Shown one piece after another: positions 34,616-42,925 of a stretch of 48,887 nucleotides of DNA (its first letter is position 1; each line of letters opens with the position of its first letter). The translations under genes and the position numbers were made by a program. The DNA is taken from positions 1-48,887 of the forward strand of contig JAAXOC010000095.1 of NCBI GenBank assembly GCA_014237145.1. The letters are read 5' to 3'. Source of the stretch: ANME-2 cluster archaeon. GTDB taxonomy: Archaea > Halobacteriota > Methanosarcinia > Methanosarcinales > Methanocomedenaceae. The notes under the pieces are model-generated. The model did no database searches and had not been told where the DNA came from. It saw nothing but the letters and a program-made list of their open reading frames with translations.

Positions 34616-34889
34616 TGTCAAGTCAACCATACAATATCGCTAGATATATTATCTGACACTGTTTCATTTCCCAGTTATTTTTAAGACGCAGATTTACACT
34701 GATTTACGCAGATTTAAGGTTGCATCTGCGTAACCTGCACGCCCTTAAGGCGTAGCAGGCATTCACTTCCCGCGGAAGTGAATGTATCAGTGTAAATCTG
34801 CGTCTAATATTATTATTGAAATAATTTGATTTTAGAATTGTGCCCTATTCCCTTCATAATCTGACACTTTGATGTTGACTTGACACTAG
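34612..34889. mobile_element. MITE-like element with nested inverted repeats
   Basis: The ends are a perfect 16-bp inverted repeat: CTAGTGTCAAGTCAAC (34612-34627) and GTTGACTTGACACTAG (34874-34889). Inside is a second perfect 20-bp inverted pair, AGACGCAGATTTACACTGAT (34684-34703) and its complement at 34786-34805. Inside that is a hairpin ATTCACTTCC-CGC-GGAAGTGAAT (34761-34783). There is no coding sequence. Part of its right side (34834-34887) recurs, diverged, at 45189-45240, so it is a dispersed family. Confidence 0.75.
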
Positions 34890-34939
34890 GCTTTAATGGA
34901 CCGGGATGGGATGATCGAAATGGGATAGACCGGAATGGT

Positions 34940-35605
34940 TTATTTCCCGAATCTGCGCTGGCGTTTCTGGTAATCCCTTAGAGCACGCAGGAAATCCAGT
35001 TTTCTTAAATTGACCCAGCTAACATCAGTGAAATATATTTCTGAATACACTGACTGCCAGATCAGGAAATCAGCCAGGCGTTTCCCTCCTGAACGTATCA
35101 CCAGGTCAGGTTCATACTTGATAAGCAAGTGTTGTTCAATGGCAGACCCGTCAATATCCCCTGGTTTCAGCCTACCCTCCCTAACCTCGGACATTATCTC
35201 CCTGAATGCTTCTGTTAGTTCTTTTTTGCCGCCATATCCCAGGGATATGTTGATCTGTATCCTTGAGGTTTCACCTTTCCTGAGATTTTTAATCTTCCCG
35301 TCAAAAGACAGCAGGTCAATCCCAGCATCAACCTCCAGCAATGTATCAGTTAAACATGTTACCAGCTCATTGTAAACCTGGCCCTTGATCGCGGTATCCA
35401 GGTCTATCAGGCTGACATAGATTGTGAGGATATTGATACCATATTCCCGGCACCATGTGATAAAGTCAAGTATCCTATCGGGAGAACCAGTCTCAAGTAG
35501 GTCACTTTCTGTAATGATAAGCACGATATGGGTGGGAAGTGAAGAAACATCCTTTCGTATAACCTTGTCAAGCTTTTGCTCATAGAGCCGGGAAAAGAAT
35601 TTCAT
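34940..35605 (-). CDS. Non-catalytic cis-prenyltransferase homologue (NgBR-like subunit)
   Basis: This 221-residue protein aligns along its length with UPP synthases: INISLGYGGKKELTEAFREI, YEPDLVIRSGGKRLADFLIW and FTDVSWVNLRKLDFLRALRD. The catalytic motif HIAIIMDGNRR is replaced by HIVLIITESDLL, so the essential Asp becomes Thr32. It ends in RQRRFGK, containing an R-x-G sequence like the C-terminal motif of the eukaryotic NgBR/Nus1 subunit. In eukaryotes, and as I recall in Methanosarcina, cis-prenyltransferases are heteromers of a catalytic and a non-catalytic subunit. The catalytic partner would be the protein at 26708-27682. It is divergent from the DUF92 gene. Confidence 0.85.
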   Translation of the reverse strand: MKFFSRLYEQKLDKVIRKDVSSLPTHIVLIITESDLLETGSPDRILDFITWCREYGINILTIYVSLIDLDTAIKGQVYNELVTCLTDTLLEVDAGIDLLSFDGKIKNLRKGETSRIQINISLGYGGKKELTEAFREIMSEVREGRLKPGDIDGSAIEQHLLIKYEPDLVIRSGGKRLADFLIWQSVYSEIYFTDVSWVNLRKLDFLRALRDYQKRQRRFGK

Positions 35606-35672
35606 TGTATATTAGTAATACCTGTAGGATAAATTATTTGCCTTGTGAGGTTGTCTGGAACCCTTGATATCA

Positions 35673-37040
35673 ATGTCTGTTGAAGTATGCAATGATGTGT
35701 CTTTCAAATACCTATTGCAATTCATACTGTTAGCTATACTGCTGCCCTTTTTCCCATTGATATACATTGTGGTTGCACTTATTCCCATTTTAGCTGTCCA
35801 TTTATTGAAGTCCAGGCAACACAGTGCTCTTCCGTCATCACTGTCCGGCATGTTACTGGGTGTAATTATTATGGGGTCCCTGGCCATTTTAATGGAGTAT
35901 TTAGGGTACGAATTTCCGCTGTATATCATAGGTGCTTCTATTTCTATCACCTGTGCCGGTAGTGCGGCAGCATGCGTAATCCGTACGAGGGGAGGTCGAA
36001 AACCTGAACTGGACGATAAGTTTATTTCAGCCACATCAAGTATCGGCCTTATTGTGATCGGTGCATTAACAGCATGTGTAATGGCATACTGGATCATTAG
36101 CTGGCTCAATGTTTACGTAACACTGAGCCAGTTGTTCTTCCTTGCGCTCATTGGTGCCGTGACAGGTGCACTGCTGGAATCCATCCCGTCCAGGACAGAT
36201 AAGAACCTGACAATGATACTGGGTTCGTTCATGATCATGTGGCTTTTTGCCGGTTTTGGGTATTATGTGAACTTTGACCACTTGTCGGCCATCTTCATAT
36301 TCTCATTATTTTTAGCATATCTGGCATACCGTTTTGATATTGCAGATGTGTCAGCTATGCTTTCGGCCACCTTGCTGGGTGTACTGATCATAGTTTTTAC
36401 CAACTTCAACTGGTACCTGATACTGATCACATTTTTCCTGTTGGGGGGGGCTTTTACCAGGTACGGATATGATTATAAGCAAATTATGGGGGTAGCACAG
36501 GACAAAGGGGGGGTCAGGAGCTATGAGAATGTACTTTGCAATTCTATTATTGCACTTATACTGGCCGTGGCCTATGGCATGTATCACGAGATTTATCCCC
36601 AGTTCGGTGCAGTGCTGATGTTCGCTTATCTTGGTGCAGTGGCAACGGCTACCGGGGACACTCTTGCAAGTGAGATAGGGGAGACATATCGGGGCAAACC
36701 TGTGATGATCACTAACTTCAAACCTGCCAGACCAGGGACCGACGGGGCGGTTTCCAGGCTGGGCGAACTGGTATGCATTGCCGGGTCTTTCATCATCGGT
36801 GTGCTGGCCCTGGTGTTGGGTGTGATAGACCTGCCTGCTTCAGGTCCTACTACCTATGTTTTCTGGATGTTGATCGTTATACTGGGCGGATTTTTGGGTA
36901 CTAATTTTGATAGCCTTCTGGGTGCTACTTTACAGCAAAGGGGCTGGCTCTCCAATAGTGGGGTGAATCTTGTAGCCACAATGGGTGGCGCCTTTATATC
37001 AGGAGCTGCTTATTATGTTCTGTCTGGGCATGTAGTGTAG
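35673..37040 (+). CDS. DUF92/TMEM19 family membrane protein (VTE6-like)
   Basis: This 455-residue polytopic protein has about eleven hydrophobic helices. The C-terminal 230 residues form the DUF92 domain: LLGGAFTRYGYDYKQIMGVA, ATATGDTLASEIGETYRGKP, ITNFKPARPGTDGAVSRLGE and LGGFLGTNFDSLLGATLQQR. The plant member VTE6 is a phytyl-phosphate kinase, so an isoprenoid-alcohol or -phosphate kinase role is a reasonable inference here, next to a cis-prenyltransferase subunit. The ATG at 35673 is preferred over the TTG three codons earlier. The last 15 bp overlap tRNA-Arg. Confidence 0.87.
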   Translation: MSVEVCNDVSFKYLLQFILLAILLPFFPLIYIVVALIPILAVHLLKSRQHSALPSSLSGMLLGVIIMGSLAILMEYLGYEFPLYIIGASISITCAGSAAACVIRTRGGRKPELDDKFISATSSIGLIVIGALTACVMAYWIISWLNVYVTLSQLFFLALIGAVTGALLESIPSRTDKNLTMILGSFMIMWLFAGFGYYVNFDHLSAIFIFSLFLAYLAYRFDIADVSAMLSATLLGVLIIVFTNFNWYLILITFFLLGGAFTRYGYDYKQIMGVAQDKGGVRSYENVLCNSIIALILAVAYGMYHEIYPQFGAVLMFAYLGAVATATGDTLASEIGETYRGKPVMITNFKPARPGTDGAVSRLGELVCIAGSFIIGVLALVLGVIDLPASGPTTYVFWMLIVILGGFLGTNFDSLLGATLQQRGWLSNSGVNLVATMGGAFISGAAYYVLSGHVV

Positions 37041-37097
37041 AGGATATCACTCAGGCCTCCGGAGCCTGGAACCTGGGTTCGACTCCCAGCATGCCCG
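37026..37097 (+). tRNA. tRNA-Arg (CCG)
   Basis: The 7-bp acceptor stem is GGGCATG/CATGCCC and the anticodon stem-loop is CAGGC-CTCCGGA-GCCTG, with anticodon CCG. The T arm is CTGGG-TTCGACT-CCCAG, with discriminator G and no encoded CCA. Its 5' end lies within the last codons (LSGHVV-stop) of the DUF92 gene, so gene and tRNA share 15 bp on the same strand. Confidence 0.92.
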
Positions 37098-37243
37098 CTT
37101 ACTCACCTGATAGTGCTTCCCCGATGTCAATGGGGGGGCTGGTTTTGATTCCGGGCATATACGCCCATTTACATCTAAAAAGTTCCACTTCAGGTTAAAT
37201 TTGAAAAAGAAAAAAAAGAACCCTTTGCAGGGACAGAGTTGTT

Positions 37244-37540
37244 TTAAATTTTATCAACTATTTCGATATGGATCTTCTTTACGTTAGGTTTCTTGATATT
37301 GTCTGGCATCCAGCTTGGTTTGTTCTTTGGAGCAGAAACCTCTTCTCTCCATCCATTATAATGGTGGAGTTTCTTTGTACCTCTTTCCCTGAGAATGATT
37401 AGTTCTGGCCTCTTCTTGGTTCCATTTCCCCTGTTAGCTGCTTTGAGGGCAGCTTGTCTGGGCTGTTTACCAGTAAACACTCCATGTTCTTTGCCTTTCT
37501 TATCTCTCAATACAAAATTTCTTGTTTCTGTCATAATCAA
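37244..37540 (-). CDS. Chromosomal protein MC1
   Basis: This 98-residue small basic DNA-bending protein is the major chromatin protein of Methanosarcina and relatives. Nearly the whole family pattern is visible: TRNFVLRDKKGKEHGVFTGK, QPRQAALKAANRGNGTKKRP, ELIILRERGTKKLHHYNGWR and APKNKPSWMPDNIKKPNVKK. It binds DNA as a monomer and bends it sharply. Two start codons (MIM) are close together; Met3 gives the classic length. It is the strongest single taxonomic marker in the window. Confidence 0.95.
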   Translation of the reverse strand: MIMTETRNFVLRDKKGKEHGVFTGKQPRQAALKAANRGNGTKKRPELIILRERGTKKLHHYNGWREEVSAPKNKPSWMPDNIKKPNVKKIHIEIVDKI

Positions 37541-37965
37541 TACCCCTTTAATGGTTTACTGTTACCGCTCATGTTTTTAAGTAATAGTATTTAAACCTAT
37601 TTCATAAGTTATGTCGAAGCATGTTGATTTTTCGTTATAGATTTTTTATTCGTATTAGATATTTGCATCAATACATTTTCATATATAATGTCAACTGATA
37701 GTGGTTCATAAATTCTTAACAAGAAAAATCCATATTTTTTCATTATCAATTCATTATTTCATATTTAGAAATTTATCTATTATGTTTTGCATTTTGTCCT
37801 TGTGGGCACTTTATATATATTTTTATTGTATCCTGGGTTAGACAATCGATTTTAAAAAGTTAAATCATCCTTTCATTTGAATCTACTTTAGTATGTAGTG
37901 TTTTTTCTATGTACTTACAAAAAGGTTAAATGGAAAAACAATTATTAAGAATCATTCTACCATCT
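37541..37965. other. AT-rich intergenic region
   Basis: This holds the promoter of MC1 on one strand and that of tRNA-Glu on the other. There are several T/A-rich runs but no clear repeat, open frame or RNA structure. Confidence 0.5.
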
Positions 37966-38040
37966 GCTCCGATAGTGTAGCACGGCCAATCATGCAGGAC
38001 TCTCACTCCTGCGACTGGGGTTCAAATCCCCATCGGAGCA
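37966..38040 (+). tRNA. tRNA-Glu (CTC)
   Basis: The acceptor stem is GCTCCGA/TCGGAGC, the anticodon stem-loop is CAGGA-CTCTCAC-TCCTG with anticodon CTC, and the T arm contains GGTTCAAATCC. It is 75 nt with discriminator A and no encoded CCA. Confidence 0.93.
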
Positions 38041-38551
38041 CTTAAAATTTATTTATACTCATATTATATGATGCTGGTTTTTCTGCGAAAATATCTTTAA
38101 TTGTATATACTTTTTGGTACGATAATGTCTTTTTGATTTTACCCTTGGCTTGCGGACCGGTTTTGTGAAGATGATTTGCAAGGGTTTCTATTTTCTGCGA
38201 CGCTTGCGTCGTCTGTACTTTCCAGATTTATAAGCATAAATGATATTAGATATTGAATATTTTATTTATATTCAATGAAAAAAATATGCACCGATTCCCA
38301 TTATTCCCAGCATCCTGGCAGTGGTTGATTGCCTCCTTTTTGCCGAAGTAAGAATACCGCGGCTAAGGGCATAAATCAGAAATTAGAATACGGGTCATCT
38401 GGATCAATGGCATTTCTGTCCATCTCCTACAGAGCGGCCCTGAGGCGTCCTTGTAGTTTTATGCTTTTATTTAGGACCTATGAACAACACCAAGAAACAC
38501 CATTTAAACCTTTCCGTGTAAATATTTATTTTATATGAAATTGTCTTAAAA
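38041..38551. other. Intergenic region, nothing recognised
   Basis: An AT-rich region follows tRNA-Glu. A small hairpin (GCGACGC-TT-GCGTCGT at about 38197-38212) is present. The plus-strand frame near 38329-38538 reads as non-protein-like and is not supported. Confidence 0.45.
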
Positions 38552-38788
38552 TTACAGATATACTTTACCATTTTTTGTGGCTGTCGGATATTTTAGTGCT
38601 GTAACATTATCAAGTATTGTGTTCACTTGCCTGAAAACTAAATCTGCGTTCGTATAAACTTGCCGCCCCAGCCCGAAGGTTTCAGCATACTTATCCTGCG
38701 GCCTCCCAGGCGAGCCAGGGATATGCAGGGGTGTGGTGGAGCTATTGAGTACCTCCATAATGCAAAGATCACTTATGACAAATTTCAT
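38552..38788 (-). CDS. Short hypothetical protein or fragment
   Basis: The 78 codons have a plausible composition, including HIPGSPGRPQDKYAETFGLG and RQVYTNADLVFRQVNTILDN, but no recognised motif. The N-terminus (MKFVISDLCIMEVLNSST) is hydrophobic without being a clear signal peptide. A short plus-strand coding-like stretch (about 38825-38970, KFICLKNPDKLFGVEKSRLY) lies nearby without a start, so the area may hold decayed genes. Confidence 0.35.
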   Translation of the reverse strand: MKFVISDLCIMEVLNSSTTPLHIPGSPGRPQDKYAETFGLGRQVYTNADLVFRQVNTILDNVTALKYPTATKNGKVYL

Positions 38789-38993
38789 ATCATTAGGATT
38801 ACGAATAACATTATTGATTAAATCAGAAGAATTAAATATAAGACCAATAAATTATTTACTAAGACCAAGTTTATCTGTTTGAAGAATCCTGATAAGTTAT
38901 TTGGTGTTGAAAAGAGCAGATTGTATTTTATCAAGGACCTTGATACGAACCAACTGTATATATTACAGTAATAACTAACTATAAAAACTTAAC

Positions 38994-39665
38994 ATGAACA
39001 TAATACAAGCCATTAACCTCACAAAAAGGTATAGGATAAACAATATCGCCATAGATGCCCTACAAGATGTGAACCTAAAGATAGAGGAGGGAGAATTTGT
39101 AGCCATTAACGGACCCAGCGGTTCAGGCAAGTCCACCTTATTGCATATGCTAGGCTGCATCGACCATCCCACCTCTGGTAAAATCTATATCAATAATACA
39201 GACACTTCAACGCTATCATCAAAATCACTGGCTAAGCTCAGGCTCAGGCAACTGGGGTTCGTATTCCAGCAGTTCCATCTCCTGCCCACCCTCACCGCAT
39301 TTGAGAACGTGGAACTTCCTATGCGTGAAGCCGGTGTGCCCGGGAAAGAACGAAGGGAAAGGACCGGGTCATTGCTGGAATCTGTGGGGTTAGGCAGCCG
39401 GACCCGGCATATACCCTCCCAGTTAAGCGGAGGGGAACAACAGAGGGTGGCCATTGCCAGGGCACTGGCCAACAGGCCGGCCATCGTATTTGCTGACGAA
39501 CCGACCGGTGAACTGGATTCCGGTACAGGGAGACGCATCCTGGACATATTTAAATCAATTAACCGCGAATTCCTTCAAACAATAATTATAGTAAGCCATG
39601 ACAAATCAGTGACCTCCAGAGCACACAGGGTCATTCATCTCAAAGACGGGAGAATTGTGCAGTGA
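38994..39665 (+). CDS. ABC transporter ATP-binding protein (MacB/LolD type)
   Basis: This 223-residue ATPase has Walker A GPSGSGKST at about 40-48, the Q loop FVFQQFHLLPTLTAFENVEL, signature LSGGEQQRVAIARALANRP, Walker B IVFADEPTGELDSGTG and switch His in VSHDKSV. The TLTAFENV/ELPM segment is typical of the LolD/MacB/FtsE exporters that work with FtsX-type permeases. Its stop overlaps the start of the permease gene (GTGA), so the two form one transporter. Confidence 0.95.
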   Translation: MNIIQAINLTKRYRINNIAIDALQDVNLKIEEGEFVAINGPSGSGKSTLLHMLGCIDHPTSGKIYINNTDTSTLSSKSLAKLRLRQLGFVFQQFHLLPTLTAFENVELPMREAGVPGKERRERTGSLLESVGLGSRTRHIPSQLSGGEQQRVAIARALANRPAIVFADEPTGELDSGTGRRILDIFKSINREFLQTIIIVSHDKSVTSRAHRVIHLKDGRIVQ

Positions 39666-40831
39666 CATACCTGAAGATGTCGTTGAAGAACCTGCGCCGC
39701 CGTCGATACCGGACACTCTTTACCATAACAGCCATCGGTATTGCCATCGCCCTGATGGTACTACTGACATCGGTAAGCCTGGGACTAAAAGAGAACAGCG
39801 CCGCCTCCGGTTCCATAGATTTCTGGGTGGTGCCCGCTGACTCGGACATCCTGGACCCGGTATTGGGTTCGGGGCAGACCATGCTGGGTGATGTCCACAG
39901 TGAGATAGAGACCCTGTTCCTTGACCCAAGGGTCAAAGGGGCAAGTCCTGTGCTAAACAGGGTGGTATATGCATATACCAATGATCCAAATAAGACCAGT
40001 GTAGTGCTTGCAACGGGTGTGATCCCTGGCGCAATTGATGTTATGCCGGCTGCAGCAAGCGGTTTTAAAGGCGGTGACCCATACTTCTTTGGGGGAGGAT
40101 GGACCGATGAAGCTGTTATTAACAGGCAGATGGCAGACCTCCTTGGACTGGATGTGGGTGACCGGTTGAACCTTGACATTTCCACCGGAATCTTTGCATC
40201 TCCAAAGGGCTTCAAGGTGGTCAATATCATAGACACTGTGGATTATTCCGGAATTCCTGTTGTAGTGATCCATCTATCTGAATTACAGTATATTACCGGA
40301 AACCTGGAAGGTGACAGGGCAGACCAGATCCTGGTAGAGGGGCCTGATGCAGGACCCCTGCTGGAAAAACTCTACCCTGACCATCTTGTATTATCAGGCT
40401 CTGAATATACTACTTTCAAAATAATAAGTGACAAGCGCATCCTTGCAACAGCAGCAGCTACAGCCCTGGTCTCTTTTATCCTCGGGATGTTGTTTATCGG
40501 CACGACTATGGTAATGTCGGTCAGTGAACTGGAGGGGGATATGGCAGTAATGAGCGCCATCGGTATCTCAAGAATTTCCATTCTAAAAACAGTATTCTAT
40601 GAATCATTGTTCCTTTCGGCAGGGGGAGGTCTCACAGGAGTACTGCTGGCCGTGGTCGGAAATATGTTTTTGAATAATATACTTACCAGGGTTATCGGTC
40701 TCAATGTCAGTCCCGCTATCGAACCCATGTTGCTGATCGGGGGTTTCACCGTATCGGTGGGTGCAGGAATATTCACAGGTATAATGGTTGCCCTGTTAAT
40801 GAAACGGCCTGATATGACCCGGGCATTTTAA
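39662..40831 (+). CDS. FtsX-like ABC transporter permease (MacB type)
   Basis: This 389-residue membrane protein has one N-terminal helix (RTLFTITAIGIAIALMVLL), a large extracellular domain (about 45-265, the MacB periplasmic-core region) and three C-terminal helices of the FtsX domain. The MSVSELEGDMAVMSAIGISR block between the first two FtsX helices contacts the ATPase. The start is GTG 39662, overlapping the ATPase stop. Such pairs do not carry substrate through the membrane but power extracytoplasmic events such as lipoprotein or peptide export. The substrate is unknown. Confidence 0.92.
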   Translation: MTYLKMSLKNLRRRRYRTLFTITAIGIAIALMVLLTSVSLGLKENSAASGSIDFWVVPADSDILDPVLGSGQTMLGDVHSEIETLFLDPRVKGASPVLNRVVYAYTNDPNKTSVVLATGVIPGAIDVMPAAASGFKGGDPYFFGGGWTDEAVINRQMADLLGLDVGDRLNLDISTGIFASPKGFKVVNIIDTVDYSGIPVVVIHLSELQYITGNLEGDRADQILVEGPDAGPLLEKLYPDHLVLSGSEYTTFKIISDKRILATAAATALVSFILGMLFIGTTMVMSVSELEGDMAVMSAIGISRISILKTVFYESLFLSAGGGLTGVLLAVVGNMFLNNILTRVIGLNVSPAIEPMLLIGGFTVSVGAGIFTGIMVALLMKRPDMTRAF

Positions 40832-40934
40832 ACTAGGTTTTCAACACTCCCCTCATATCCAATACCCCAAAGCCTTCCCTACAGTCCTGGGAGTAGCCTC
40901 CCTCTCAACCAGTTCCACCACTGTCCTGAGATTA

Positions 40935-40950
40935 AGGGGTATGCACCCCT
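40935..40950 (-). terminator. Hairpin downstream of the first PGF-CTERM remnant
   Basis: AGGGGT-ATGC-ACCCCT lies 15-30 bp beyond the stop of the minus-strand PGF-CTERM fragment. The same hairpin sits at the same place behind all three PGF-CTERM copies in this window, which supports a terminator or mRNA 3'-end function. Confidence 0.6.
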
Positions 40951-40965
40951 CAAAATCCCCATTTT

Positions 40966-41240
40966 TTATTTCTTCCTTGAATACACTGCGACCAGTATCC
41001 CCATAATCCCAAGCATTAACCCAAATCCGGGTATCCCTTTGTCCGAAGTAGTTTCTGTCGTAGGCGTAGGCTCAGCCACTATACCAGATGTTGCAGCAGG
41101 TTCTCCGCTGCTTGACCCCTCGACCTGCCCCAGTATCATGAAGGTAGAGAATCCAGGGGTCGGCGATGAATACTACTAGTTTCCGCCAGCCTGCCTGTCA
41201 GGAGTTCGATTTTCGCTGCACTAAGCCCGCCGGCGATACA
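40966..41240 (-). pseudogene. PGF-CTERM protein tail, internally deleted
   Basis: In frame to the stop at 40966 this reads PGFSTFMILGQVEGSS, SGEPAATSGIVAEPTPTTET and GIPGFGLMLGIMGILVAVYS-RKK, a PGF-CTERM tail. Further upstream (about 41180-41240) AGGLSAAKIELLTGR matches the YGLVAAKIEVLKGR block of the intact protein at 45296-48887. About 100 codons between these two blocks have been deleted, and no start codon serves the fragment. Confidence 0.75.
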
Positions 41241-41499
41241 TACTCGATCACAGACGTGCGCGCTGCCTGCACAACCACTCCTGCCGCGTCTGCATCCTCT
41301 ACCATTCCCGCGATCGAACCGGCGGCGCATCTCTATATACACGCACATGCCGCCTGTGTGTGGTCTGAACACAGGAAACGGGGCAGGTGCGGGGTGCGAA
41401 TCGGAAGCGTTCACGAAAGCCGTGCCTAAGCTGCCTGAGAAAGTGCCGGTTTAATCCAAAATAGCGAATCCAAATGGACTGGACACCAAAGAACAATAC
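41241..41499. repeat. Intergenic stretch containing a dispersed repeat (copy 1)
   Basis: About 41325-41390 (GGCGGCGCATCTCTAT, then CTGAACACAGG) matches 43630-43700. Both copies lie near toxin-antitoxin genes. Copies share about 60 bp with small indels, are GC-richer than their surroundings, and contain no gene I can support. Confidence 0.5.
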
Positions 41500-41988
41500 T
41501 TAACGTGCTTTAAATATTTCCTCAAGTCCCTTAATTGTGGTATTATCCGTTTCTTCGATCCGGGCAGCCAGTTTTTGTATTTCTTCTTCGTTTAAGATGC
41601 CCCTTAAAATGAGTGCCCTTAGAATGCCTTTAATGTCAAAATATAAAATCCCGTTTTTGGTGCAGAAATTTTTTGCCTTTTTGTCGTTTGTGAGAAGTAT
41701 TCCGCCCCTATGTTTGCAGATAATAATTCCTTGAAGTTCGCCTTTGTGTAGATATTTTTCATTATTAATAAGTGAAACATATTCTTTATGTTCATCTTCA
41801 CTCAGATTAATTACTTCTATATCAGTAAAAACATCGTCAACGAATGAAAAACCTACTTCTTTGGCTCTTAAAAGTTCCTCATATACTGCTGAAGGCATTT
41901 TAAGTTCCTTGAAGAGCCGTTTCAATGTGGCAATGGATCTGACTTTACCAAACATACTTAGAATATCGGTGTCGACCACCGATATCAT
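41500..41988 (-). CDS. PIN-domain-like toxin (DUF3368-type)
   Basis: This 162-residue protein starts MISVVDTDILSMFGKV, a PIN-type first acidic position, with a Glu in PSAVYEELLRA and a third acidic region GELQGIIICKHRGGILLTND. PIN domains are metal-dependent ribonucleases; DUF3368 members pair with UPF0175 antitoxins, exactly as here. Its ATG overlaps the antitoxin stop by four bases (ATGA). The C-terminal 40 residues (RGILNEEEIQKLAARIEETD) are the usual DUF3368 tail. All key acidic residues appear present. Confidence 0.82.
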   Translation of the reverse strand: MISVVDTDILSMFGKVRSIATLKRLFKELKMPSAVYEELLRAKEVGFSFVDDVFTDIEVINLSEDEHKEYVSLINNEKYLHKGELQGIIICKHRGGILLTNDKKAKNFCTKNGILYFDIKGILRALILRGILNEEEIQKLAARIEETDNTTIKGLEEIFKAR

Positions 41989-42284
41989 CCAAAAACCTCA
42001 GTGATCTTTTGATCGATCTTTTCTATGGAGTCACCTTCAACAACTCTTTTGTATCCCTTTTCTGCCAGGATCTCTTTAAACTCTGGTGTGGTAACCCCCG
42101 CCATTTCGGCTGCTTTTGCAAGTGATGCTTTCTCCCGTACATAGAGATTGATAGCCAGTTCTACCCTGATCGACTGATTTGAGCGTAATATCAATTTTAC
42201 AGCTTCATCCAATAGCTCGGATTTATTTTTGAAATATCTGGGAATTAAAAATTTCAATCCCTCGTCTGTTAGATATTCAGTCAT
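41985..42284 (-). CDS. UPF0175-family antitoxin
   Basis: This 99-residue protein has the UPF0175 pattern in RVELAINLYVREKASLAKAA and EMAGVTTPEFKEILAEKGYK, a helix-turn-helix-like repressor domain. The N-terminal 40 residues are helical. It precedes and overlaps the PIN toxin gene, making a complete type II toxin-antitoxin module. TATA-like sequence lies at about 42320-42340. Confidence 0.82.
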   Translation of the reverse strand: MTEYLTDEGLKFLIPRYFKNKSELLDEAVKLILRSNQSIRVELAINLYVREKASLAKAAEMAGVTTPEFKEILAEKGYKRVVEGDSIEKIDQKITEVFG

Positions 42285-42441
42285 TTGAGCTCACCATCAT
42301 TAGTTTATGATAGACAAGTATAATAAATATACTCTTATAACAGTACTTTCGGTTACAAATAGTCCCGAGTGTGCATAATTTCACACCGTCGCAAAATACT
42401 CAACAATTTCAATTTTACGACCAAAATAATAATAAATGAGA

Positions 42442-42463
42442 TTGAGGGGTATGCACCCCTCAA
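42442..42463 (-). terminator. Perfect 9-bp hairpin after the second PGF-CTERM copy
   Basis: TTGAGGGGT-ATGC-ACCCCTCAA is a perfect 9-bp stem with a 4-nt loop, 13 bp beyond the stop of the PGF-CTERM remnant. It is the best-preserved of the three related hairpins. Confidence 0.65.
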
Positions 42464-42475
42464 AATACTCCAACC

Positions 42476-42890
42476 TTATTTCCTTCTTGAATACACTGCG
42501 ATCATTATCCCCATAATCCCCGCCAGTATCCCGAATCCGGGTATCCCCTTGTCCGAAGTAGTTTCTGGCGTAGGCGTAGGCTCAGCCACTGTACCAAAAG
42601 CCGTCGCAGCAGCAGGTTCACCGTCACTTGACTCCTCAACCTGCCCCAGTATCATGAAGGTAGAGAATCCAGGGGTCGGCGATGAATACTGGTAGTATCC
42701 GCCAGCTTGCCCGGTCATTGTGGTCTTAAGGAGCTTCCATTTACCATCATGGTGCCTCTATAGGGTAACAGTGGCAGGGTCGATGTTGTTCTCTTCGAAC
42801 CAGGTTGCAGGTACCTGGAAATTTATAACTGAACTGGAGAACTTATCTTTAGACCATCCACTGGTTCAAAAAAATATGTTGACATTCGGG
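42476..42890 (-). pseudogene. PGF-CTERM protein tail with in-frame TAG
   Basis: From the stop at 42476 back to about 42867 the DNA is almost identical to 45296-45688, the end of the large surface protein; identity fades by 42890. A TAG at 42758-42760 replaces the Tyr codon in VTLYRHHDGKWK. The last 80 residues (from MTGQAGGYYQYSSPTPGFST to GIPGFGILAGIMGIMIAVYS) are open but lack a signal peptide, so they cannot be exported. It is a partial duplicate. Confidence 0.82.
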
Positions 42891-42925
42891 ATATGGGGAG
42901 TTTCAAACGAACTCCCGGTCTTTTA

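Noticed and set aside
34612-34889. A CRISPR array or structured RNA gene.
   Set aside because: There is only one nested inverted repeat, with no regularly spaced direct repeats, and the perfect terminal repeats and partial second copy favour a mobile element.
38815-38971. Plus-strand frame of about 48 codons before the ABC transporter.
   Set aside because: It reads like protein but has no usable start codon or ribosome binding site and no recognised motif; it is noted only as a possible remnant.
40832-40935. A minus-strand coding-like stretch reading LRTVVELVEREATPRTVGKA.
   Set aside because: It has no start of its own and follows the hairpin and stop of the PGF-CTERM remnant; it may be the end of a lost gene, but I could not identify it.
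42758-42760. In-frame TAG as a pyrrolysine codon.
   Set aside because: The intact copy has Tyr (TAC) at this position, the product lacks a signal peptide and is a truncated duplicate, so it is a nonsense mutation.
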